Below, piece after piece: positions 36,791-47,578 of a stretch of 64,000 nt of DNA (position 1 is the first letter of the stretch; each line of letters opens with the position of its first letter). The notes beneath the pieces were generated by a model. It worked only from the letters and a program-made list of their open reading frames with translations, did no database searches and was not told the origin of the DNA. The position numbers and the translations under genes were made by a program. The stretch covers positions 151,501-215,500 of the forward strand of contig NC_079213.1 of NCBI RefSeq assembly GCF_029633865.1. Direction: 5' to 3'. This stretch comes from Lampris incognitus (taxonomy: Eukaryota > Chordata > Actinopteri > Lampriformes > Lampridae).

Positions 36791-39700
36791 GACTGGCTCA
36801 TTCTACATTTTTAAGGGTTGGGATAGGTTTAGTATAAGGGTTTTATCTGCACAGGCAGACAGTCTCTGTTGCTGACCATAACCCTACACCAACCCTGACT
36901 GAAAGATGTAGAACAACATGGCTCTTTCTACATGTTTTGCTTAGGGTATGGGTTTTATCAGCTCAGGTAGACAATCGCACAGAGAATACCACAGCAACAG
37001 AGTCCAACTCTTCGCAGTAGCCAAGCTAAACACGGCAATGGCATTTCTGATGGAAAGTACCAAGCTTCTCGAAGCAAAAGTTTTAGATAAAATTACTGGA
37101 CGGCTCTTTCAACATATTTTGCTTAGGGTAAGGGGTTTTATCAGCTCAGGTAGACAATTGCACAGAGAATACCACAGCAACAGACACTACCTCTTCGCAG
37201 TAGCCAAGCTAACCACTGCAATGGAATGTACCAAGCTTCTCCGAGTGAAAGTTTTGGATAAAATTACTGGACTGCTTTCTACATGTTTCGCTTACGGTAA
37301 GGGTTTTATCCATTTAGTCGAACAATCACTCAGAAATCCCACAGCAACAGAGACCAACTCTTCATCGTAGCCAAGCTAATTACGGCAATGGCACTGCGGA
37401 TGGAACATAGAGCTTCTCGGCGCGATAGTTTTGGATAAAATAAACAGATGGCTCTTTCTACATGTTTCGGTTGGGTTAGGGTAAGTGTTTTATCTGCTCA
37501 GGCAAACAATGAAACAGAGAATACCACAGCAACAGAGTCCAACTCTTCACAATAGCCATGCTAACCACAGCAATGGCATTTTTGATGGAAAGTACCAAGC
37601 TTCTCGGAGTGAAAGTTTTGGATAAAATTACTGGACAGCTCTTTCTACATATTTCGCTTAGTGTAAGGGTTTTATCAGCTCAGGCAGACAGTCACATAGA
37701 GAACACCACAGCAACGAAGTCTAAGTCTTCGTAGTAGCCAAGGTAACTACGGCAATGGCATTACTGATGGAAAGCACCAAGCTTCTCGGAGTGAAAGTTT
37801 TGGGTAAAATTACTGGACAGCTTTTTTGACATATTTTGCTTAGTGTAAGGGTTTTATCAGCTCAGGCAGTCAATCGCACAGAGAACAACAGCAACAGAGA
37901 CTAACTCTTCGTAGTAGCCAAGCTAACTACAGCAATGGCATTCCTGATGGAAACTACCAAGCTTCTCGGAGTGAAAGCTTTGGATAAAATTAATGGATGG
38001 CTCCTTCTACATGTTTCGCTTAGGGTAAGGGTTTTATCAGCTCAGGTAGACAATCAAACAGAGAATACCACAGCAACAGAGTCCAACTCTTCGCAGTAGC
38101 CAAGCTAACCACGGCAATGGCATTTCTGATGGAAAGTACCAAGCTTCTCGGAGTGAAAGTTTTGGATAAAATTACTGGACGGCTCTTTCTACATATTTCG
38201 CTAAGCGTAGGGGTTTAATCTGCTCAGTCAAACCATCTCACAGCAACAGAGTAAATCTCAGTAGCAAAGCTCACCATGTGAATGGGAGTGACAGTTTTGG
38301 ATCTTATTAACGTATGCTATTTCGACAATGTTTCGGTTTGGTTAGCTTAAGGGTTTTATCAGCTCAGGCAGATAATCGCACATAGATTACCACAGCAAAA
38401 CAGACCAACTCTTCGCAGTAGCCAAGCTAACCACGGCAACGGCATTTCTGATGGAAAGTACCAAGTTTCTCGGAGTGAAAGTTTTGGATAAAATTACTGG
38501 ACGGCTCTTTCTACATGTTTCGCTTAGTGTAAGGGTTTTATCTGTTCAGTCGGACAATCCCGCAGAAATACAATAGCAACAGATACCAACTCTTTGTGGT
38601 AGCCAAGCAAACCAGGGCAATGGTATTACTGAAGTACCCAGATTCTCGGAGTGAAAGTTTTGGATAAAATTACTGGACAGCTCTTTCTACATATTTCGCT
38701 TAGTGTAAGGGTTTTATCAGCTCAGGCAGACAATCACACAGAAAACACCACGGCAACAGAGACTAACTCTTCGTAGTAGCAAAGCTAACTACGGCAATGG
38801 CATTACTGATGGAAAGTACCAAGCTTCTCGGAGTGAAAGTTTTGGATAAAATTAATGGACGGCTCCTTCTACATGTTTTGCTTAGGGTAAGGGTTTTATC
38901 AGCTCAGGTAGACAATCAAACAGAGAATACCACAGCAACAGAGTCTAACTCTTCATAGTAGCTAAACTAACCACAGCAAAGTCATTTCTGATGGAAAGTA
39001 CCAAGCTTCTCCGAGTGATAGTTCCGGATGAAGTTAACAGATGACTCTTTCTACATGTTTCACTAAAGAGTAAGGGTTTTATCTGCTCAGCCAGATAATC
39101 CTGTAGAAATACCACAGCAACAGACAGTCTTGGTGGTAGCCAAGCCAACCACGGCAATGGCATTTCTGATGGAGAGCAGTGAGCTTGTCGCAGCGATAGT
39201 TTTGGGTAAAATAAACGGATGGTTCTTTCTACATGTTTCGGTTGGGTTAGGGTAAGTGTTTTACCTGCTGAGGCAGACAATCTCACAGCGACGGAGACTA
39301 CCACTTCGCAGTAGCCAAGCTAAACACAGAAATGACAATTTTGAAAAAGTACCGACTTTCTCGTAGACAATTTTGGATCAAATCAACCAATGACTTTCTT
39401 CATGTTTTCGTTGAGGTAGGGTTTGCCTAAGGGTTTTATCTGCTCAGGCAAACAATCTCACAGCAACAGAGACTAACTCTTCGCAATAGCAAAGCTCACC
39501 ATGGCAATGGCATTTCTGATGGAAAGTACTAGGCTTCTCGGAGTGACAGTTTTGGATCTCATTAAAATATGCTCTTACAACAATGTTTCGATTTGGTTAG
39601 CGTAAGGGTTTTACCTGCTCAGGCAGACAATCCCACAGCAACAGAGGCTAACTTCGCTGTAGCCAAGCTAAACACAGCAATGGCACTGGTCTTCTCAAGT

Positions 39701-40679
39701 ACCGAGCTTCTGAGTGATAGTTTCAGGAAAAAATTCACGGAGGCCGTTTCTACATGTTTCAATTAGGGTAAGGGTTTTATCAGCTCAGGCAGACAATCGC
39801 ACGGAGAATACAACAGCAACAGAGACCAACTCTTCGCAGTAGCCAAGCTAACCACGGCAATGGCATTTCTGATTGAAAGTACCAAGCTTCTCGGAGTGAA
39901 AATTTTGGATAAAATTACTGGACGGTTCTTTCCACATATTTCGCTAAGCGTAAGGGTTTTATCTGCTCAGTCAAACAATCCCACACCAGAGAATAACTCT
40001 TAGCAGTAGCCAAGCTATCCATGACAGTCATTTCTGATGGAAAGTACTGAGCTTTTCCAACTGAAAGGGTTTGGATAAAATTAACAGATTGCTCTTTCTA
40101 CATCTTTCGGTTAGGGATGAGTTTGGCTAAGAGTTTTATATGCTCAGGCAAACAATACCACAGCAACTACCTCCGCAGTAGCATTTCTGAACAGATAGTT
40201 TCAGATAAAACTAACAGATCGCTCTTTCTACATGTTTCGGTTGGGATAGGGTAAGGGTTTTACCTGCTCAGGCAGACAATCCCACACAGAATAGCATAAC
40301 AACCGAGACTAGCACTTCGCAGTAGGCAAGCTAAACACAGCAATGACAATTCTGAAATAAAGTACCTAGTTTCTCGTAGTCAGCATTTTGCATCAAATTA
40401 ACTGATGACTTTCTTCATGTTTTGGTTGAGGTAGGGTTTGGGATTCGGTAAGGGTTTTATCTGCTCAGGCAAACAATCTCACAGCAACAGAGAGTAAATC
40501 TCAGTAGCAAAGCTCCCCATGTGAATGGGAGTGACAGTTTTGGATCTTATTAACGTATGCTCTTTCTACAATGTTTCGGTTGAGGTAGGGTTTGGGATTC
40601 GGTAAGGGTTTTATCAGCTCAGGCAGACAATCGCACACAGATTACCACAGCAAAAGAGACCAACTCTTAGCAGTAGCAG
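36791..40679. repeat. Diverged satellite monomers
   Basis: About 21 monomers are recognisable by the 'ctgatggaaagtacc', 'ggataaaatta' and 'gccaagctaacc' landmarks, with variable spacing and some truncations. The open stretch at 36948-37370 crosses two monomers by chance and is not a gene. No other feature was found. Confidence 0.85.
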
Positions 40680-43350
40680 AATGCGCTCCTTCCTCGAAGC
40701 TCCCATAAAGGAACACTCAAGAGTCATAAAAGCAGAGTTTGTCATTAAACAACTTTCCTGTACCCGCTTTGCGCTCAGGAAGATTCATGACAGCCCATTA
40801 TCGTGGCTGGCGGGAATCACTTTCTACTCATATGTTTTCGTAATGTGCGTGTGTGTGCGCATGTGCGTATATGTCTGTTATTCAGCGGAACCAGAAAACT
40901 AAAGCATTTAAGATCCCAATTCTTTTTGGAGGTGGTAGGTATTGACTCAGAGTAAAGGAAAAATCCCAGAAAATTAAAATTATGCATATATATGCATTTT
41001 TCTAGAAATGGCTAAAAACCACTTTTATCTGCACTTCAGATGATTCTGAGCATCTTACATTTTTTCACCTATGTAAAAAAAAAATCTGGGACTTAGAAAT
41101 GTTTGGCATTATGCAAAATAAATGCATTTTTGCAAAAATGCACCTATGATCCTAATTTTTTTTGGAGTTGGTAGGTAATGTTCCAGAGAGGACCAGAAAA
41201 ATAGCAGAAAATTAAAACAATTTTAATAATTATACATATTTATGCAAAATATGCATTTTCTAAAAATGGCTAAAAACCACTTTTCTCGGCATTTCAGATG
41301 ATTCTGAGTATTTGGGGGGAGGGAGTTGGAGGGTAAACCACTTTTCTCGGCATTTCAGATGATACTGAGCATTTTGGGGGGAGGGAGTTGGAGTGGGGGG
41401 TTTAGGGGCAGGCGGCTAGCTGGCAGGATGAAGAGGAAGATTTAGACGGGTGGATAACCAAACCGCTACATTGCAGCAGGGTTCCTCTAGTAGAAACATA
41501 TTTCAAGTTAAGAACGGCAGAAATGATAGCTGAAAATACAGTCTTCTGAAGCTTTTGGTTAGCGAGACTGGCCGCTTGAGCAAAAAAACAAAACAAAAAC
41601 CTCTTACCCTAGTTCTACCGCCAAGTCCAACAGAAAAACGTAGACTGAGCTATCCGTTAATTTTATCCAAACCTTTGACACCGAGAAGCTCTGTACTTTC
41701 CATCAGAAATGCCACTGCAGTGGTTAGCTGGGCAACTGCCAAGACAGTCTCTGTTACTATGGTATTCTTTGTGGGATTAATTCTTAGCAGGAGCCAAACT
41801 AACCACAGCAATGTCATTTCTGAAGGAGAATACCAAGCTTCTCGTAGTCCATGTTTTGGATCAAATTAACAGATGGTTCTTTCTACATGTTTCGGTTTAG
41901 GGAGGGTTTTATCTGCTCAGGTGGACAGTGCCTAAGCACTGGCTTGGAGAAACCCTCAGGATTAGGGTTATGGAGAGAGTTTGATGGGTTAATGGTAGGT
42001 TCAATTAGGATGATTTTTCTTCTTTACAATTGATCTCCCACTGTCTTGTATCTTGATTGGTTTACCCCGTTTAAACTTGAAAAATTGATGGTGGGGGTTG
42101 GAGCATTATAATTTTTTTTTTGAAGTTCACTGCTACAGCAGTTTGTTTTTAGGGTTAGGTTTAAATAAAATTAATTGATGGCTCTCTGCATTTTACCACT
42201 CAGCGCATGCTTCTTTCCATAAAAGCACAGAAATTGGGATTAAGCCACTTCTCTGTACCTGCTTTATGCTCAGGAAGAAGCATCACACCTCATCATCGTG
42301 GTTAGCAGGACTCACTTTAGAAACACATTTCTCTAGAACAGCACAGCAACAGAGACTAACTCTTCGCAATAGGCAAGCGAACCATGGCAATGGTATTTCT
42401 GATGGATAATACTGACCTTCTCGGAGTGAAAGTTTAGGGTTGAATGCCCGGGTCAGCGCGTGTCACCAGAGTGCCGGCTTGGAGATACCCCCAGAATTAG
42501 GGTTAGAGAGGTGGATAGAGTTTGATGGATTAAGGATACGGTAAATTTGGATGTTTCTTCCTTACAATTCACCTCCCATCTTGATTAGTTTACCCTGCTT
42601 TAAGCTTCAAAAGTTGTTGGTGGGGTTCAGAGTAATATAAGCTTCTTTTTTTTTTGAAGTTGTCTGCTATTGCAATTTAATGTTTTTAGGGTAAGGATTA
42701 GGAATAAGGTTTAGGTCTGGATAAAACTGGTGGATTTCCCCCCCTCTTTAACCCATCAGAATGTGCTCCTTCCTCGAAGCTCCCATAAAGGAGCACTCAA
42801 CGGTCATAAAAGCAGAGTTTGTCATTAAACAACTTCCCTGTACCCGCTTTGCGCTCAGGAAGATTCACAACAGCCCATAATCGTGGCTGGCGGGAATCAC
42901 TTAGAAACATATTTCAAGTTAAGTAAGTCAGAAATGATCGCTGAAAATAGTCTTCTGCAGCTTTTGGTTAGCATTAGGTTTGGATAAACTTAACGGATGG
43001 ATCTTGCGGTTAGGGCTGGGGTTTGATCTGCTAGGGTAGACAATACTACAGCAGAGACTGGCTGCCTGAGAAAAAAAAAAACTATTACCCTAGTTCTACC
43101 CCCAAGTCTAACAAAAAAAGTGTAGAATGAGCTATCCGTTAATTTTATCGAAACCTTTCACACCGAGAAGCTCTGTACTTTCCATCATAAACGCCACTGC
43201 AGTGGTTAGCTTGGCAACCGCCAAGACAGTCTCTTAATATGGTATTCTTTGTGGGATTAATTCTTTACAGGACTCAAGCTAACCACAGCAATGGCATTTC
43301 TGATGGGAAATACGGAGTGTCTTGGAGCTTTAGGTTTGTATACAATTAAC
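40680..43350. repeat. Separate type 3 higher-order segment
   Basis: This segment repeats the type 3 order away from the main block. It has the end of a linker, a Helitron-like element (40823-41490), an inverted monomer (41600-41754), the 'gcctaagc' marker (41930) and two linkers. At 42901 there is a junction without the Helitron, close to the empty site ('cacttagaaac'). A second inverted monomer is at 43082-43233. Confidence 0.85.
40823..41490 (+). mobile_element. Helitron-like element, array copy 4
   Basis: This 668-bp copy starts TCTACTCATA and ends CTAG with the subterminal hairpin remnant. It has the same insertion point as the 29.8-34.8 kb copies but is more diverged from them than they are from each other. 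Confidence 0.8.
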
Positions 43351-44509
43351 GGATGGCTCTTCCTACATTTTTAAGGGTTGGGATAGGTTTAGTATAAGGG
43401 TTTTATCTGCAAAGGCAGACAGTCTCTGTTGCTGACCATAACCCTAACCGAAAGATGTAGAACGAGATGGCTCTTTCTACATGTTTCGCTTAGGGTAAGG
43501 GTTTTATCAGCTCAGGTAGACAATCGCACAGAGAATACCACAGCAACAGACACTACCTCTTCGCAGTAGCCAAGCTAACCACTGCAATGGCATTTCTGAT
43601 GGAAAGTACCAAGCTTCTCGGAGTGAAAGTTTTGGATAAAATTACTGGACTGCTTTCTACATGTTTCGCTTACGTTAAGGGTTTTATCCGTTTAGTCGAA
43701 CAATCCCTCAGAAATCCCACAGCAACAGAGACCAACTCTTCGCAGTAGCCAAGCTAATTATGGCAATGCGGATGGAAAGTACCAAGCTTCTCGGAATGAA
43801 AGTTTTGGATAAAATTAACGGACGGCTCTTTCTACATATTTCGATTAGTGCAAGCGTTTTATCGGCTTGGGCAGTCAATCGCACAGACAATACCACAGCA
43901 ACAGAGGCTAACTCTTCATGGTAGCCAAGCTAACCACGGTAACGGCATTTCTAATGGAAAGCACCGAGCTTCTCAGAGAGATAGTTTTGGATAAAATTAA
44001 CGGATGCCTCCTACATGATTCGGTTGGGTTAGGGTACGGGATTTATCTGCTCAGGCAGACAATACCACAGCAAAAGAGACTAACTTCGCAGTAGCCAAGC
44101 TAACGACGGCAATGGCATTTCTTATGTAAAGTCTTGAACCTCTCAGAGTGAGTTTTTGATAAAATTGCCAGATCTTTCCACACCTTTGGGTTGGGTTTTT
44201 GTTAGGGTAAGATTTTACTTGCTCAGGTGGACAATCCCACAAAGAACACCACAGCAACAGAGACTAACTCTCCACAGTAGGCAAGGGAACCATGGCAATG
44301 GCATTTCTGATGGATAATACTGACCTTTTCGGAGTGAAAGTTAAGGGTTTAATTCCCGGGCCAGCGTGTGTCACCAGAGGGCTTCCGCCAGTGCTGGCTT
44401 GGAGACACCCCCAGAATTAGGGTTAGGGATGCGGATAGAGTTTGATGGATTAAGGATACGGTAAATTTGGATGTTTCTTCTTTACAATTCACCTCCCATC
44501 TTGATTATT
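43351..44509. repeat. Last satellite monomers and a cut-off linker
   Basis: Diverged monomers run to about 44340, followed by the first 170 bp or so of a linker ('gggtttaattcccgggcc' onward). The linker stops near 'cttgattattta' and LINE sequence follows. This is the right edge of the satellite in this window. Confidence 0.85.
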
Positions 44510-45360
44510 TACTGACCCGTTTGATGCATCTGTATAAATCTGGATGCAACTGTGTAATTATCAATGTAAGCCTGTATTTTATGTCAATCAGAATTCAAAT
44601 CCTTACATTTGTTCTTTTCCAATAATGGGAAATCTATTGAGGAATCTGGAAGTATCCGAGGTGGTATTGCTGGCAAAGACATTGTTGGCTCAATGTTTAA
44701 TTGATCTACTTCAAATTCTATTGCTTTCCGTGTCATTGTCCATCCAAAGCTTTTTGTTTCCCTTCTCTCGTTTTCCCAACAAGGGACTGAAGTGTCTAGT
44801 GTTGGATGATCCTGACTATGGCCCTGTAAATTAGCCCAGTAGTTCAAGGATAAGTATCCTTCTCATTTCTAGTGGCATGTCTCCCATTTCTACCTGTAAT
44901 GCTGCTGTTGGGCTTGTTTTAAATGCACCTTTGCATTATCTCAAAGCCTGATATTGTACCTTATCTCATTTTTTCCCCAATGTTGGCTGCTGACCCATAC
45001 ACTACACAGCCATAATCTAATACTGACCAAAGTAAACCATTCTATATGGCCTTCAAAGCAGTTCCATCTGCCCCATTCACTTTCAACTAAACACCATTAC
45101 ATTTAGTACCTTCTTACATTTGTCCACTACTTTCTGAATGGATAAGCATGTAATTCTTTCATCAAACCATATCCTTAAAATCTGAAAGGGTTCCACTTTT
45201 CCAATTCTTGATTACATAATTTGTTTTATTTCATTATCAGTTCTTTTCCTTGTAAAGAACATTGTTTTTGTCTCAACTGCAAATTTAAAACCCATATATG
45301 ACAACTTTACTTTCATAATAGTTGACAATGACAATGCAGTTTCTGAAGGCAGCAATCGTC
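44510..45360 (-). mobile_element. I-clade LINE fragment
   Basis: Minus-strand translation in broken frames gives motifs of an I-type LINE ORF2. These are MGFKFAVE-T-KTMFFTRKR after the reverse-transcriptase palm, then VLDYGCVVYGSA, YWANLQGHSQDHPT and LLEKNK. An AYIDNY stretch leads toward the RNase H domain and is cut by the satellite edge. The longest intact piece is 44584-44847. The clade call rests on recalled motif similarity and the RNase H lead-in. Several frameshifts and stops make it an old copy. Both ends of the LINE are missing. Confidence 0.75.
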
Positions 45361-46065
45361 ATCGTCAGTTTACGTGCCATTGGGAGGGCTGTCCTGCTCA
45401 TTACCGATTGGCTCTCTGGTGTGTCTCCAGGCAGATTTGGAGTTTGGGTGTGTTTTTTTTGGAAAAAAAAAAAATTCTGTAACTAAACATTATCTCTCTC
45501 CTACAGACTATGCGATTTGGGCCGTCTCAGATGACTAAACGTGGCGATATGTTTGGTCGGGGTTCTAAAAGTGGTCTTACGTTGCACTGCGAGACAGGTT
45601 CAAAGATGGCCATAATTCCAGTCTTACGACCGAAGATAACCTGGGACAAAAGCCTGACAGTGTCACAAAGTTAGGATGACCATCTCACAATGTGACCGTT
45701 AGTACGAGCTACGTCTACTAACCAACCAACGGAAATTATGCGCTGATCAACGCGACAAAAAATCTGAAGAGGTGGCACGTTGGCTCTCTGCATGATGAAG
45801 ACTCGTCTCGTTAAGCTAGCTGGCTAGCTAGTATAGCTAATGTTAGTGTTAAAAGCCATGTTACGAGTTGTAACATTTTCTGTTTTGAAATACATTTTCT
45901 CTTGATCAATCAATTATTAATGGCATTACACATATTCACAACCATCCTGTTCACATTCCATATGTGCCCTAACTTCACAATGTTAAACCAAAGCCTGTCT
46001 GCCATTTGGAAATTCTTTGCTTAAACGTCGCATTGTTGTCATAGTGACATGTATGGCTGGAGATA
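45361..46065. other. Unassigned sequence
   Basis: No gene, tRNA or recognisable element was found. There is an A-run after a T-run at about 45448-45475 and a 'gctagctggctagctagtatagctaa' type tract near 45813-45840, built of repeated gcta words. Confidence 0.5.
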
Positions 46066-46392
46066 GTGTTGCTGCCGAATACAAAAGTCTGGAGAACACC
46101 GGAGGATTTGATACTTGAATTTGTGAAAGATCTCTACAACTTGTCTATGCGTGCATGCCCAATGTGGGTTGCATTCAAATTAATTGGAACAAGTTGTGGG
46201 TTTGTTGGATCTTGTAATGCTACCATGGATGGCTTTCGTCAAAGGAAGCAGACTTGTACACCCCAGCAAGTAACTGCCCTCACTGAACTACTCCTAGTTA
46301 ACCATTCATTAAAAAATACATTTTTGAATGAAGGTCTCATCTTTATCGTTACCGCATGCCTAAAACCTCAAGCTACATTTGAAAGCAGATAG
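46066..46392 (+). CDS. Unrecognised 108-codon open frame
   Basis: This is an open frame from ATG (MLLPNTKVW) to stop with mixed composition (RACPMWVAFKLIG, CTPQQVTALTELLLVNHS). I do not recognise a family. It has no clear signal peptide or membrane segment. It ends about 30 bp before a sequence resembling a hAT transposon end (about 46400-46476), so it may be part of a transposon or simply chance. Its length is only modestly above what random sequence gives. Confidence 0.2.
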   Translation: MLLPNTKVWRTPEDLILEFVKDLYNLSMRACPMWVAFKLIGTSCGFVGSCNATMDGFRQRKQTCTPQQVTALTELLLVNHSLKNTFLNEGLIFIVTACLKPQATFESR

Positions 46393-46399
46393 ATAAGAG

Positions 46400-46476
46400 C
46401 CATTGACTAACTGTGCGAGTCATAATCGATAAATTATTCGACTGTCAAAATAGTTGCAGCCCTAAATGAGACAACT
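46400..46476 (-). mobile_element. hAT-like transposon end
   Basis: The stretch 'cgataaattattcgactg' followed by 'tagttgcagccct' reads in reverse as agggctgcaacta, which resembles the terminal inverted repeat of many vertebrate hAT (Charlie-type) elements. No matching opposite end was found within a few kilobases, so only one end is called. Confidence 0.4.
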
Positions 46477-47106
46477 GTTAAGTTTAAGTTAACTTTTGTT
46501 GGTGTCTATAATACAGTAGCCTGTTTTGTTAGTCACTTCTACTGCAGTCCTTACAGTAACCCTCCTGTTAGGAGGAAGGTGCGCTGCTAGTGAAAGGCAC
46601 TTGTTGAAATGTTTGGTAGGCTGTGGCCACTTGCTGTGGAGCGCACAAATAAAGTTCAGTTAAATAAGTACAGTTGTCTTATTTGAAACTGACAACTACA
46701 TCAACCAAATAAGACCAACAAGTACTTGTACATTTAATAGCTGTCTGCTGCAGGGGTAGCGAGCTGTATGTGGCCATATGAAATAAGTCACTCATCTCTA
46801 TACCATGAACAGAAAAGATGGGGCAAATGGAATGTAGGCATAAACCGGTATCAAAAATTCAAATAGTTTAAACATAGAAAAAAGCCTTAAAAAGAGCTGT
46901 AATTGCTTATGTGAGATGTTTTCACTTAATTATATTCAAATTCATACCCAACTGAAAGTGAATTAGTAAATTGTGTTCAGATGAAGTTTGTAGGTTATTG
47001 CTAAGGTAGGACTACATGACAGGCTAAATCTGGCATATTTATGATTTAATTAATGTGCACTCTCCCAAAAAAATAAAAACAATGAAAGAGTACTACAACT
47101 ACTTAC
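46477..47106. other. Unassigned sequence
   Basis: This is AT-rich with no recognised gene. An 'aataaag' hexamer occurs at about 46648 on the plus strand with nothing clear to end. It lies downstream of the candidate minus-strand exon at 47107. Confidence 0.4.
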
Positions 47107-47250
47107 ATTTCTTGGTGACTGATTGTTGAGATCCGTGACAGAATTTGTCATAAAGAGGTGGCCTGTGTTTGGATCTGGGTCTTTGGGTATCCGTCCAAGT
47201 TCTTCTTTAGGAGAATGTACCATATATTTTGCTGCCTGTTTTGACAAGAC
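47107..47250 (-). CDS. Candidate host-gene internal exon (144 bp)
   Basis: On the minus strand a pyrimidine-rich tract and AG (47251-47252) precede 48 uninterrupted codons, which end in AAT followed by the strong donor gtaagt (47101-47106). The peptide starts VLSKQAAKYMVHSPKEELGR and continues IPKDPDPNTGHLFMTNS and VTDLNNQSPRN. It is hydrophilic and low in repeats, unlike the element proteins nearby. The length is a multiple of three and the frame joins that of the exon at 47524. I do not recognise the family. It could instead be a captured or pseudogene exon. Confidence 0.5.
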
Positions 47251-47319
47251 CTAATCGCAAGGAACAAGACAAGGCTTACATTAATGCAAGTATATGTCAA
47301 TGCATGAATTCTTTTGTTA

Positions 47320-47382
47320 TCCATGCATCGATTATCTAAACCGCTTATCCTGCTCTCAGGGATGCTGGAGCCTATAAATTAG
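47320..47382 (+). repeat. Fish-type 'aaaccgcttatcc' repeat fragment
   Basis: The words 'atcgattatctaaaccgctt' and 'atcctgctctcagggatgctggagcctat' (in two parts) match a motif I recall as very common in teleost intergenic DNA. No ends were identified. Confidence 0.4.
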
Positions 47383-47523
47383 ATATGTACATTGGCATTT
47401 TTATAGTGCTTCCTTTTGTACACATGTCAACCATACAATCATAAAACCAAACGCTAAATAACTGAACAATTGCAGCTCAAAACTCAGTAACATTTATTCA
47501 TACAGAGAGCAGTTTTTAATTAC

Positions 47524-47578
47524 CTTTCTTGTGGGCTGTCCCTTCTGTGAGGGTGTAGAGTCCTTCAATTCACGGCAC
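47524..47578 (-). CDS. Candidate host-gene internal exon (55 bp)
   Basis: On the minus strand 'aatttgcag' precedes 55 bp with no stop in the joining frame, followed by the donor gtaatt. After one leading base it reads CRELKDSTPSQKGQPTRK and joins the 144-bp exon (47107-47250) in phase. Two adjacent exons with proper sites and one shared frame make a spliced gene plausible. No further exon could be placed with confidence. Confidence 0.45.

Noticed and set aside
36948-39304. Longer open frames of 119-140 codons in the diverged monomers
   Set aside because: They cross monomer boundaries, have monomer-derived sequence and occur on either strand. They are chance openings in repeats.
1-44509. CRISPR-like array
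   Set aside because: The regular spacing is of near-identical 181-bp monomers, with no short repeat and unique spacer pattern, and the DNA is eukaryotic.
1-44509. CENP-B box in the monomer
   Set aside because: The 'tttcgcttagtgtaaggg' part looks similar at first, but it lacks the required A and CGGG positions of the box.
1-44509. tRNA-derived SINE origin of the monomer
   Set aside because: No A-box and B-box pair at the right spacing was seen in the monomer or linker.
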